From assembly GCF_019578655.1 (NCBI RefSeq), contig NC_063257.1, forward strand, positions 32,151,159 through 32,215,158: 64,000 bases of DNA. The letters are read 5' to 3'. The translations under genes were made by a program, and so were the position numbers. The DNA is from Ricinus communis (taxonomy: Eukaryota; Streptophyta; Magnoliopsida; Malpighiales; Euphorbiaceae). Positions 9,722-32,950 of the stretch are shown here, piece after piece. Position 1 is the stretch's first letter; each line of letters starts with the position of its first letter. Below the pieces are notes generated by a model, which saw nothing but the letters and a program-made list of their open reading frames with translations, was not told where the DNA came from and made no database searches.

Positions 9722-11165
9722 GGCTTTTATAAGCATATCAAATTCGCAATCACTTTCAGACATGGAATGTTAGTGTTACAAACTGTCCCACTCAAAGTTT
9801 TGATGTCCTTATAAGAGTCAAACCATAGTTCGATATTTCAAAATCATATCCCGTTAGGCGGATTACAGATTTTAACGATGATGTAAAAAGATTTTAGAAG
9901 TGGCTCCTACCGGCTTCCTATAATATAGCACTTAGTTTCTTGGCAACCACTTAGTTCTATATGTGGAATGGCAGATTACTCTTCTCATACCATTTTTAAG
10001 TTTTGAGCCTATATGAATTATTAATTCAACAAATAGAGGTGGGTTGGGCCTTATTCATACTGTCCAAAAGTCAACTCTTAAGTGCTAGTAGTACCTTATT
10101 TAAGTTCTTATAAGTATGCCAAATCTACCATCACTTTTCAGCTTGGTGATGGGTTGTTACCAATTTCTCCACTCAAAGTATGTGTCATGGTCAGATGCAT
10201 ACAATATTCTTAGAATTGTAGCCACCACCATGCGAGTTATGGATTTTATCATACTCAAACTGGCAGGTTGCTTTGACACCATTTATAAAATCTAAGCCTA
10301 CATATATTACTGAACTCCACCACTAGAGTCGGGGTTGGATCTGTCCATATAATCCAAAAGTAGACCTCTAGATTTTAGTAATTAGTTATTGAAGATCTTA
10401 TAAGTACATTAAATATGCAATCACTTTCCAATGTTAGATGGGGTGTTATAAACTTACCCACTCAAAGTTTTGATATCCTCATCAAAGTGAGACTATAGCC
10501 TAATAGCCCAGAATCATAACCTACCAAGTGAGTCGTAGATTCTAGCGATAGCACAATATTGATTCGAGAAGTGGCTCTCATTGATTTTTACCACGTAGCA
10601 CTTAGCTCTTTATAATACTTAGTTCTATATTCGAGCTAGTAGGTTGCACTGATACTATTTATAAAGCGCAAGATTAAATGAATTACTAATGTAATAATTA
10701 CAAGCGAAGTTGAGGTCTACCTGCCCAAAAGTAACTCTTATGTATCAGTAGTATCTCATTTAAACTCTTATAACCACATAAAATCCACAATCATTTTCTA
10801 ATGTAGAATGAGATATTACAAACTCCTTCATGTAAAGTTCTGACGTCCTAGTCATAGTCAATCCACAGGCCAATAACATAGAATCGTAATCCACCAAGTA
10901 AGTCATAAATTCTAGGGGTGGCTTGTAAGAATTCTATAGATGGCTCAAACCAATTTTTCATAGTGTAGCACTTGCCTTCTTATAACACTTAGTTCTGTAC
11001 TAGAGTTGAGAAGTTGCTCTAGTACTACTTTTAAATCCCGAGCTTACATGACTTGCTAATCCAATAATTAGAGGTGAGGTTGGACATAATCTAAAAAGTC
11101 AATCTCTATATTATAATAATTTATTTAAATTCTTGAACCTACAATTCTTTTTAGTATGGAATGGA
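9722..11165 (-). repeat. Tandem ~375-bp TRIM-like units, right part
   Basis: This continues the array at 5950-6451. The unit landmark recurs at about 10038, 10331, 10694 and 11069. Spacings are 293 (a shortened unit), 363 and 375 bases. Primer-binding-site-like complements lie at about 9977-9995, 10270-10283, 10645-10658 and 11016-11029 (consensus GCTCTGATACCATT). About six units exist in total. They differ from one another at many positions, so the array is old. It ends just downstream of the ARF-GAP gene. Confidence 0.65.
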
Positions 11166-11235
11166 TTTTTAAAGATGTTACTCATTATTTGAATCCTGAA
11201 ATGAATTTTTTTCAAAAGATTCCAAGTATAGCGTA

Positions 11236-23952
<12,717 letters not shown>

Positions 23953-24526
23953 GTTTGCCTCCTTATCTTTTCCTTTTCCTTTTTCTTTTTCTTATGTGTA
24001 TATATATATTATCAAATTGTATTAATTTCTAATACAAGAAGTTTAAAAAAGGAACAATTAAATTTAGATAAAGAAACTGAAAATCCCCAAAACAAATTTA
24101 TAAATAAATAAAGAGAGCAATAAAAAGATAGAATTTATGAAGTGAAGAAAGAGGAAGTTGTCATATTTTTAGATTCTTTTTGGCTGTGTTTGATGCTTGA
24201 GATGTATGGCCAACCAGAAACAAAGGGAAAATGATTGGGAATCCTTAAAAGGTGTAGGACTGATTTTATTTGTAACTAAGCGTTGATGGTCACTTTGCAC
24301 TTACATTTAATGGTTCTTTTATTCATTTATTGCAAAATAATTTAGCTATAAATTATTTTAATTATCTGTTTATCCGGATAATGCATGTACTGTTATTATC
24401 TTCATTATAAATATGTTTCTTAATTAAATAGTTAGACTCGACTTCTTTCCCTTCACAACGTGGGCTAGTTTTATTACACGCAATGACTACGACTGATTCT
24501 CTCTGGCCCTTTCTGTCGTACAGACA
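23953..24526. other. 5' flank of the AGD15-like gene
   Basis: On the minus strand the first ~50 bases upstream of the start codon are purine-rich and form a plausible leader. I cannot place a promoter with confidence. No other gene is seen. Confidence 0.4.
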
Positions 24527-24715
24527 GTGGAAGAACAACTGGCGGAAATTAGAGCAGCCTTGGCCCGACAAAATGAGATTATAGCACAAAGGGGCGCCGA
24601 GATTGCGGTATCCAAAACCCAGTTAAATGCAGCCTATCGACCTCCTACGTCTGAAAAAATTTTGCATACAAAAAAAAGAGCTGAGTTGAAATTTATACAT
24701 ATAAAGTTTGATTAA
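24527..24715 (+). pseudogene. Possible LTR-retrotransposon gag-like fragment
   Basis: A short open frame starts VEEQLAEIRAALARQNEII and continues with AQRGAEIAVSKTQLNAAYRPP. The segment is less AT-rich than its surroundings and predicts an amphipathic helix like the N-terminal coiled part of some plant Ty3/gypsy gag proteins. No LTR, zinc knuckle or other domain is adjacent. The assignment is weak; it could be any small transferred coding fragment. Confidence 0.3.
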
Positions 24716-24859
24716 TAATAATTAAATATATATTAATAAAAACTATACTTACTACACTTTTTTATTTAAGAGATTTATATACATATAACGTGGCTAAAAT
24801 TAATAATATCTATATATGAAAATAATGTTTTAGACATATTTTAGTTATATGGCTTTTTT

Positions 24860-26775
24860 CTCTATTTGTTTAGGGTATTTCTCTTATTTAAATATACTAT
24901 TTTAATAAATTACTTTTTAAAATTTTTTTTTTTAAAATGAGATATTTAAGAGATTTATTTGTTTTATCTAAATTTTTTTATCTTTCTTTCTTTCTTTCAT
25001 TGCTCTTCCATTTAAACTTTCTAATTTCCTTTTTTTTTTCATATATAACTAATTTTTCTTTTTAATTCTTATTCTCCTATTCCTAAAGAAAAATAAAAAA
25101 TCTTAATCTTTATATTTTAATTATTAATTTTTATCATCTATTTTATTTTATTCACAAATGGCTACTATTTTCATCAACTCAACTTTTTCATTAATCTTAC
25201 GTATGCCATGAATTTCTTTTTCATGAACAAGTAAATTTATCTTTTTCCTCTTTTACTTCTTTTATATCAAGTTAGTTAAATTCAAACAAGTAGTTTCTCC
25301 GTATAAAAGGAGTATTCAAAAAATGCTTTCTCTTCTAGATGCATCTCTCTATTTTCTAAAATTATTATGCATTTTGGTTTGTTTTTTAAAAGTTTATTAT
25401 TACATATTCTAGCATAGTTTATTTTTTCTTACATGGCACTCTTTTTATTCTTGAGGATATTTCTTTTGATTTGGTTCGTTCTCTTAATATATTATTTTTC
25501 TCTTTTTTTTTTCTCTTAAAATGAGATATTTAAGAGATTTATTTATTTTATCTAAACTTTTGGTCTTCTTTTTATTACTCTTTCATATAAACTTTCTGAC
25601 TTCCTATGTTTCGTTATTTTTTTTCTTTCACATATAACTAATTTTTTTTAAACTTCTATTCTCCTATTTTCAAAGAATAAGAAAAACTATTAATCTCCAT
25701 TATTTCAGTTATTTACTTTTCTCTTATTGTCATCTATTTTACTTTATTCACAAGCGACAACCGTCTTCTTCAACTCAACTTTTTCATATCTTTTAAATGG
25801 ATTTTTTTTCCATGCACCAGTAAATTTATTTTATCTTTTTTTTGCTTCTTCTATGTCAGGTTACTTAAATTCAAACAAACAGTCTCTTTCTGTATATAAA
25901 GAATATTCTGAGAGATGTTTTCTATTTTCTAAATGCATCTCTCCATTTTCTAAAGCCACTTTTAAATATTTTGATATTATTTTTTATAAATTTTTTTATC
26001 ACATATTCTAATATAGTTTCCTTTTCTTACATGGCACTCTTTCTATTATTTGATGATATTTCTTTTGATTGATATTTTCTTTTAATGTATTTTTTCTATT
26101 TTTCTTTTAATAATTTAATCTTTTTTTCTTAAGTTTGCTCTTTTCTCTTAAAATGAAATTTTTAAAAAATTTATTTATTTCATCTAAACTTTTCATCTTT
26201 TTTTTCTTTCATTGCTCTTCCATCTAAATTTTCTAACTTTCTTTCTTTCATTTTTTTCTTTTATATACAACTATTACTTTTTTCTTTAATTTCTATTCTC
26301 CTATTTTCAAAGAAAAGAAAAAAGAAATCTTAATCTCCATATTTCTATCATTCATTTTTATCTTCTTATAATCTATTTTATTTTACTCACAAGCGATTAT
26401 CATTTTTTTAATCTCAACTTCTTCATTATTTTTATGTTTGTCATGGATTTTCTTTTTATGGACAGATAAATTTTTCTTCATCTTCTTTTACTTATTTTGT
26501 CCCATGGTAGTTAAATTCAAACAAGTAGTTTCTCTATGTATAAAGATAGTGTTTTAGAAAATATTTTCTCTTTTCTAAATGCATCTCTCTATTTTTTTAA
26601 GTCACTTTTATGCATTTTGGTATATTCTTTTAAAAATTTATTATTACATATTCTAGTAGAGTTTTTTTATATTCTTACATGGCGCTCTTTCTATTCTTTG
26701 AGGATATTTCTCCTAATTTGGCGTGTTCTTTTAATGTATTATTATTTTCTTTTTTTTATTTTAATGATTTAATTA
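24860..26775. repeat. Pyrimidine-rich ~600-bp unit repeated three times
   Basis: Landmarks recur in order. AAAATGAGATATTTAAGAGA-type text is at about 24938, 25518 and 26150. Text like TTCAAACAAGTAGTTTCTC is at about 25281, 25873 and 26516. ACATGGCACTCTTT-type text is at about 25431, 26029 and 26677. Spacing is about 590-650 bases. Copies have diverged by substitutions and indels. The plus strand is strongly T/C-rich. Open frames here (25727-26011, 26536-26772) are low-complexity Phe/Leu/Tyr-rich and I do not call them genes. Confidence 0.75.
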
Positions 26776-27902
26776 AAACTTTTTCATCAGTTCATCCATA
26801 TTAATTTTCTCTCTCACTTTTAATCATACAAGTTTTAAATTTTAAAATTCGTCTTGATTTTTTTAGATATTTTATTTAGAAATAAATAGTATTAAAAGAA
26901 AGATTATTAGGTACTGAAATTATCAATAATTCATAAAGCACTAATTGTTGTGAAGCGCAATAGCTAATGATTTATGATATATAATTATCTGATATTTTAA
27001 TATTTAATTATATTTTATTAGTATTTATGTATAATATACTATTAAAATTATTTAATATTATTTTAATAATATTTTAACCAACCTAAAAGACGGACACTCA
27101 TCTAGTTTATTTTATCAAATCAATCCTTTTGTAATTAGATTATTTTTGTATATCTATTTATTCGTCGGCAGTTGGTAAGATCTAGCTCAAATCGTATATA
27201 AATAATAGTTTATTATAGGAATTTCCAAAGAAACGAGACAATTGATATTTTTAATTTTATTCTATCATGCCTATTTCAACATTACAAATTCTGTTATGAT
27301 AATTACTACAATATTTTTAAGGTCAAATCATGTCTAACTAGAAAAGAAACTCATTAATTAATATATTAATTATATATACATTAGATATCAAAAATAAATA
27401 AACATTAAATTATATTACCATTATGCCTTTATTCGCACATTTCATAAATATAATACTTAATATTAAGATTACGGACACATAATAAAATTTTTTAAAGGTG
27501 CAACTTAGATTTCATTTATTATGTTATATGTATATAAAACTAATTGTAAAATGACACGTGATATTATTTATTAATTGTTATTTTTATTGATTAATTTTTT
27601 TCTTATCAGTTTTTAATAGTGATGACTAGTGAAGAAGTCTGCTCAGTTTTTTTAGATTCAAATTGTGCAGTAGGTCAATTCACCTACGTTCTGATGCTTC
27701 GTACTCTATGTCTAACATGATGGATATTACTTCATATATAGTTTTTAAAAGATGAGAATATCCTCATACTCCAGATTATTCTTCTTAGAGTGTAGGAATA
27801 CTTTTGATATTAAAAAATTATTAATAATATATAAAATTAAATGAAATGTAAATACAATTATAACAGTCTGATCTAGAGAAGCGGTCTGACAAGGGCGGAA
27901 AG
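26776..27902. other. AT-rich spacer, no gene seen
   Basis: No coding motif or clear repeat is seen. The last ~40 bases before 27903 (AAGGGCGGAAAG) look like a retroelement polypurine tract, suggesting that the LTR that follows may once have been joined to another copy upstream. Confidence 0.4.
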
Positions 27903-28156
27903 TGGACACCGGGGTAAGGATGAGATGCCTGAATGATGAAATCAAGGCTGATCCTTTACCACCAAGCAAGTCACGAATGGATCCATTGAAGTATGAGGGT
28001 CCAATCACACGAGCTAGAAGCAAGAGATTCAAGGCTGCCTTGTGTTCTTTCATGGTCCACGTGATAGATAAGATGCATTCAAGAAGCAATGATAGCGAGT
28101 TGGACTTAGAAGATCAAGATTCAACTTTGATTAATTGTATTTCATTCATGGATTAA
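27903..28156 (+). pseudogene. C-terminal end of Ty3/gypsy pol inside the LTR
   Basis: The frame DTGVRMRCLNDE... leads to DPLKYEGPITRARSKRFKAA and stops at TAA (28154-28156). The GPITRARSKxxKxAL motif is the usual tail of plant Ty3/gypsy polyproteins, downstream of integrase. Its position before the TATA box and primer binding site means either that the pol frame normally runs into the LTR, as known for some plant chromoviruses, or that this is the remnant of an upstream copy. I favour the first. Confidence 0.6.
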
Positions 28157-28394
28157 AGCCCAACGTAAAGACATGAAGATCAACTCTGATTTATATTGAA
28201 TTCAAGCCCAAACGTAAAGCCCAAGTCCAAGGTTGAATATTCAAAATCAAAATCCAAGTCAAACTAGGAGTTTTCTTTTAACAAATCCAAGTTAAAATAG
28301 GAGTTTTCTTTTCTTTTAATTCAAAGTTTTATTTATTTAGGAATCTTGGCCACATATCCTAGTCATTCTAGGATTAGGATTAATATGTTTTAAA

Positions 28395-28408
28395 CTCTAT
28401 AAATAGAG
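28395..28408 (+). promoter_or_regulatory. TATA box of the gypsy LTR
   Basis: CTCTATAAATAGAG is a strong plant TATA box within the LTR, about 300 bases before the primer binding site. It would start the retrotransposon transcript near 28430. Confidence 0.7.
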
Positions 28409-28705
28409 CTATGTAATTCGACAAACACATATCTTTGATTGAATAGAAAATCTTGTTTTCGCTTAAAGAGTTTTTTTAAGTGTTCTTGAGATTAAAACTT
28501 ATTGTTTAGGTTTTGATTTCACTTCTACCTTAATTTAATTCTATTAACTTGTTAGTTTCTAGGATTAATTAAGTTAATCCCATTATAGCTATTGATCTTA
28601 TTTCTTTATAAATAAGCGTGATAGTTCCGCAAATATCTTTTGGCAAACCTTATAAGTATCGATCTTGGCGTGTATCCTTCTCTTCCTTAGAAGGTTTACA
28701 TCATT

Positions 28706-28717
28706 TGGTATCAGAGC
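28706..28717 (+). other. Primer binding site (initiator Met tRNA)
   Basis: TGGTATCAGAGC is complementary to the 3' end of plant initiator methionine tRNA. It primes minus-strand synthesis in most plant LTR retrotransposons and lies two bases after the LTR end. Confidence 0.9.
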
Positions 28718-29426
28718 TAGCTTACAAGGTTTGGTTACATATCCTATTTGTTATCTTCGTTGTTCTTCTACTCACATACTCTTTTGTTTGGTTAAAGTCT
28801 TCGAGACGTTCTAGATAAATTGGTTTGTGATATCTTTATCTTGTTATTTCGTTTCCTTTAATTTGCTTGATCAAAGTCTTCGAGACGTTTTAATCAAATT
28901 AAGCTCCATGTGTTATCTTCTTGTTTGGTTAAATAAAAAAAAAAATTATGTGTGGATCTGGATTATTGATCCGAAGTGAGGCTTAAAAAAAGAAAAAAGA
29001 AAAGAAAAGAAAGAGTATAGAAAGCAAGATTTGGAGCTGATTCAAAAAAAAGATTAACTTGGTCAAGGTCAAAATCCAAAGAAAATCAGGTTTGAAGATA
29101 TCACATAACCTTCTCTTTTCAATTCCTTTTCCTATTCTACTTTTCCTTAATTGTTTCCTATTCGATTTCTTATATTCCTCTTTATCATTCTGTTATTCTA
29201 TATTTCTTCTACTTCCATCCTTATTCTTAGTTCATTATTTTATTCTCCTTTTCCTCTAATTTATCTTTAGCTTAATTAATTTCTGTTCTAACTTGTTAAT
29301 TGTATTTTATTAAGTTGGTTGTGATTTTAACTTTTACAATTTGAGTTAATTTTGAAGGGCACAAAAACAAACTCTTTCTTTGATTGAGTGCAAACACGTG
29401 AGGGAGAAACCGATCTTCTTGAAACC
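28718..29426 (+). other. Untranslated leader of the gypsy element
   Basis: There is no conserved coding content. A purine-rich patch (28984-29020) and pyrimidine-rich stretches (29100-29260) precede gag. Small open frames at 28618-28818 and 29059-29259 have no recognisable motif. Confidence 0.5.
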
Positions 29427-30500
29427 ATGTCTAATCAATCTTCTTGAACGACAATGGCTTGATAATGAAAATAGGTATGCTGAAATGATGGATGAACTAA
29501 TAAAAATCAAATCTGAATCGAGAGGTAGGAGCTTTCGAGATGAGGAAAGTATGTCTAGAGCGAGGAGATAAACGTGGAGGGATGAAGAAGAATGGGGAGA
29601 TAGAACCGAAACTCACCATGGGAGAAATAAGGTAGATTCAAACTTGGGTAGTATTAAGCTTACAATTCCTTCCTTCCAAGGTAAGGGTGATCCCGAGTTG
29701 TATCTAGAGTGGGAAAAGAAGGTTGAGAGAGTATTTGAATGCCATAACTATAGTGAGGAGAAGAAAGTAACATTGGCCGTAGTTGAATTCACCCATTATG
29801 CCGCAATTTGGTGGGATCAACTAGTGAGTAATAGGCGTAGGAATGGTGAGAGGGAGATCCAAACATGGGCTGAAGTGAAATGAATAATGAGAAAACGCTT
29901 TGTTCTTTCTCATTACTATAGAGAGTTGTACAATAAGCTACAAAGTTTGGTACAAGGGGAAAGAATGTAGAGGAATATTATCAAGAGATGGAGATTGCAT
30001 TGATTAGGGCCAATATAGAAGAGGATATGAAGGCTACTATGACTCGATTTTCACATGGTCTTAACAAAGATATTGCTAATCTTGTTGAATTGCAGCATTA
30101 TGTAGAGATGGAGGACATGCTATACATGGCAATCAAGATAGAGCGGCAATTGAAGCAAAAGAGCAATTACTCATCTTCAATAAATTCTAATTGGAAATCC
30201 AATTGGAAAGGTCCAAATTCTGGCCAAAACAAAGGAAAGGAAGTGTCTAAAGATAATAAAGCCGAAACAAAGGGGGATTAAAGTAATAAAGGCTGAACTC
30301 AAGAAGGCAAGCCCAAAAAGATCCAATGCTTCAAATACTTAGGCAATGGACATATCTCTTCTCAATGTCCAAACAAGCGCACTTTAGCATTAAAAGGAGG
30401 CGAATTGGTGTATGCTAGTGAAGAAGATAGTGGAGCTGAAAGTGATGAAGATTCAATGGCCGAATTGAAAGACTGCTATTCTGATGATAGAGCTAAGTAA
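29427..30500 (+). pseudogene. Ty3/gypsy gag, broken
   Basis: Gag forms the virus-like particle and packages element RNA. A probable start ATG at 29427 is followed by a shift of frame. The capsid region is recognisable from FQGKGDPELYLEWEKKVERV, through the AAIWWDQL motif to EEYYQEMEIALIRANIEED. A nucleocapsid zinc knuckle follows as CFKYLGNGHISSQC (30327-30368), where the second cysteine of the CCHC pattern is replaced by tyrosine (codon 30336-30338). In-frame stops occur at 29569-29571, 29881-29883, 30279-30281 and 30498-30500, and the frame changes near 29966. The element cannot make an intact Gag. Confidence 0.85.
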
Positions 30501-31262
30501 GAGGGGCATTCAGGCAAGCTATGTGGAGTCACCATTAGATCCTTGAACGTGCAACAAAGGGCTGATGATGAAAGCCAAAGAGAGAGCATCTTACATACAC
30601 GCTGTTTGGTAAGAAAAACTCCTTGTGTTTTAATTATTGATAGTGGTAGTTGCACTAACGTTGCTAGCACAATGATGGCAGATCAATTGAAACTTCCAAC
30701 AACCAAACATCCAAAACCATATACTCTTCAATGGTTGAATGATTTGGGAGGTATCAAGGTTACAAAGCAAGTTAGGGTGGCATTTGGTGTACAAAAGTTC
30801 CAAGATGAAGTATTATGTAATGTGATCCCAATGCAAGCTTGTCATCTACTTTTGGGAAGGCCATGGCTGTTTGATAGAGATGTCATCTACAAAGGGCATT
30901 CAAATTGCTATTGTCTTACACTTCATAATAAACTTTATACTCTTACACCTTTAAGTCCAAAGATTATTAATAAAGACCAATGTACAATGAAACTTAAAGT
31001 TGCTGCCTATGAAAAAGAAAAAGAAAGAGAGAGAGAGAGTGCATGTGAAAAAGAAAAGGTGCACAAGCAAAAGGAGAGCTGTGTGGAAAACCATAAGGAG
31101 TGTGAGAAAAGAGAGGAAAAAGGAGAGAAAGAGAGTTTGCACAAAAAGAAAACATTGAGTTGTGAGGTGCAAGAAAAAGGTGAGTTGAGTGCAAAAGAGA
31201 GAAACGTGAGCTTTGTGGCAAGAGAGAGAGATGTGAGAAAAGCTTTAATGTCACAAAAATAA
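30501..31262 (+). pseudogene. Ty3/gypsy protease region
   Basis: This is an aspartic protease of the retropepsin type. The catalytic motif is seen as LIIDSGSCTNVAS and the second conserved segment as CHLLLGRPWLFDRDV. It is followed by a Lys/Glu-rich spacer rich in KEKERERES-type repeats (about 31010-31240), which is typical of this lineage. The frame is open from 30501 to TAA at 31260-31262 and is the best preserved part of the element. It reads in the same frame as the zinc knuckle upstream, separated by a stop at 30498. Confidence 0.85.
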
Positions 31263-31268
31263 ATACTT

Positions 31269-31746
31269 GTGCTTGTTTACAAAGAAAGTTTTCTAACCAC
31301 TAACGATCTTAATGTTTCTTTGCCTTCAATTTTCAAGTCTCTTTTGCAGGAGTTTGAAGACGTGTTTCCCGATAAAATTCCAAGTGGGTTCCCATTCGTG
31401 GAATTGAGCACCAAATTGACTTTGTACCCAGTTCTACCATACCCAATAGGCCGGCATATAGAGCAAATCCCGAGAAAATCAAAGAATTACAACGCCAAGT
31501 GGAAGAACTTCTTAATAAAGGTTATGTTAGGGAAAGTATAAGTCCATGTGCTGTTCTTGTTATACTTGTCCCTAAGAAAGATGGTTCTTGGCGTATGTGT
31601 GTGGATTGCCGTGCAATTAACAAAATAACTATTAAATATCGTCATCCTATACCTAGGTTAGATGATATGCTTGATGAGTTGCATAGGGCTGTTGTGTTTA
31701 CCAAGATTGATCTAAAAAGTGGTTATCATCAAATTAGAATGAAATG
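31269..31746 (+). pseudogene. Ty3/gypsy reverse transcriptase, truncated by satellite
   Basis: The connection and first half of reverse transcriptase are visible: [14 protein letters not shown], then after a frameshift near 31450-31500 [35 protein letters not shown], and [16 protein letters not shown]. The next expected residues are missing. At about 31747 the sequence passes directly into the 39-bp repeat. The catalytic YxDD box, RNase H and integrase are therefore absent here. Only the pol tail motif at 27.9-28.16 kb suggests what the complete element had. Confidence 0.88.
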
Positions 31747-32950
31747 GTTCTTTTCTAATATTAACAAATATACCCCTCTTACGGGATTGTTTTCTCATAT
31801 TGACAAATATACCACTTCTTTGGGATTGTTTTCTCATGTTGAAAGATATATCCCTCTTACAGGGTTGTTTATCTAATATTAACAAACATACCCCACTTAC
31901 AGGGTTGTTTTCTCATATTGACAAAAATACCACTTTTTTGGGTTTATGTTCTCATGTTGAAAGATATACGCCTCCTATGGTGTTGTTTTCTAATTGACTA
32001 ATATACCAGTTTTTTGAGATTATTTTCTCATGTTGAAGGATATACACCTCTTACTAGGTTGTTTTCTCATATTGTCAAATATACCACTTTTTTGGGATTG
32101 TTTTCTCATGTTGAAAGATATACCCCTCTTACGGGGTAGTTTTCTAATATTTATAAATATACCCCTCTTACGGGGTTGTTGTCTCATATTGACTAAAATA
32201 ACACTTTGTTGGGGTTGTTTTCTCATGTTGAAAGATATACGCCTCCTACGGGTTTGTTTTCTAATATTGACAAATATACCATTTTTTTTGGGGTTATTTT
32301 CTAATGTTGAAAGAAATACCCGTCTTACGGGGTTGTTTTCTCATATTGACTAATATACTAGTTTTTTGGGATTATTTTTTCATGTTGAAAGATATACCCC
32401 TCTTACAGGGTTCTTTTCTAATATTAACAAATATACCCCTCTTAGGGATTGTTTTCTCATATTGACAAATATACCACTTCTTTGGAATTTATTTTCTAAT
32501 ATTGACAAATATTCCACTTTTTTGGGGATGTTTTCTCATGTTGAAAGATATTCCCCACTTACGGGGTTGTTTTCTAATATTGACAAATACACCACTTTCT
32601 TGGAGTTATTTTCTAATGTTGAAAGATATACCCCTCTTACGGGGTTGTTTTCTCATATTGACTATTATACCAGTTTTTTTGGGATTGTTTTCTCATGTTG
32701 AAAGATATACCTCTTTTACGGGGTTGTTTTCTCATATTGATAAATATACTACTATTTTGAGGTTGTTTTCTCATGTTGAAAGATATACTCCTCTTACAGG
32801 GTTGTTTTCTCATATTGATAAATATACCACTTTTTTTGTATTGTTTTCTCATGTTGAAAGATATACCCCGCTTATGGGGTTGTTTTCTAATATTAACAAA
32901 TATACCCGTCTTACGGGGTTGTTTTCTCATATTGATAAATATACTACTTT
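31747..32950. repeat. Segment duplicated 5.46 kb downstream (37.20-38.40 kb)
   Basis: The unusual order of monomer variants here recurs at 37.20-38.40 kb with an offset of about 5455 bases (140 monomers). Shared oddities include the short TTCTAATTGACTAATATAC monomer at about 31987 and 37442, and the CTTTCTTGGAGTTATTTTC monomer at about 32595 and 38050. Confidence 0.7.

Larger units (their letters stand above)
27903..28703 (+). mobile_element. 5' LTR of a Ty3/gypsy retrotransposon
   Basis: The right end is well placed: the LTR ends ...TTTACATCA at 28703, followed by TT and the primer binding site. A TATA box is at 28395-28408. The left end is inferred at TGGACACCGGGG, giving a TG...CA LTR of about 800 bp. 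This LTR includes the C-terminal pol-like segment to 28156. The matching 3' LTR is not in the window. Confidence 0.6.

Noticed and set aside
5950..11165. Cassandra-type TRIM with embedded 5S rRNA
   Set aside because: I looked for 5S promoter boxes in the unit; neither the A-box nor the C-box of plant 5S rRNA is recognisable.
25727..26772. Open frames of 94 and 78 codons rich in Phe, Leu and Tyr
   Set aside because: They are by-products of pyrimidine-rich repeat sequence; the equivalent frames are not conserved between the three copies.
27745..28089. Minus-strand 114-codon open frame
   Set aside because: It is antisense to the recognisable gypsy pol tail.
30951..31254. Minus-strand open frames opposite the protease tail
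   Set aside because: They are the complement of the Lys/Glu-rich spacer; the plus strand is the real coding strand of the retrotransposon.
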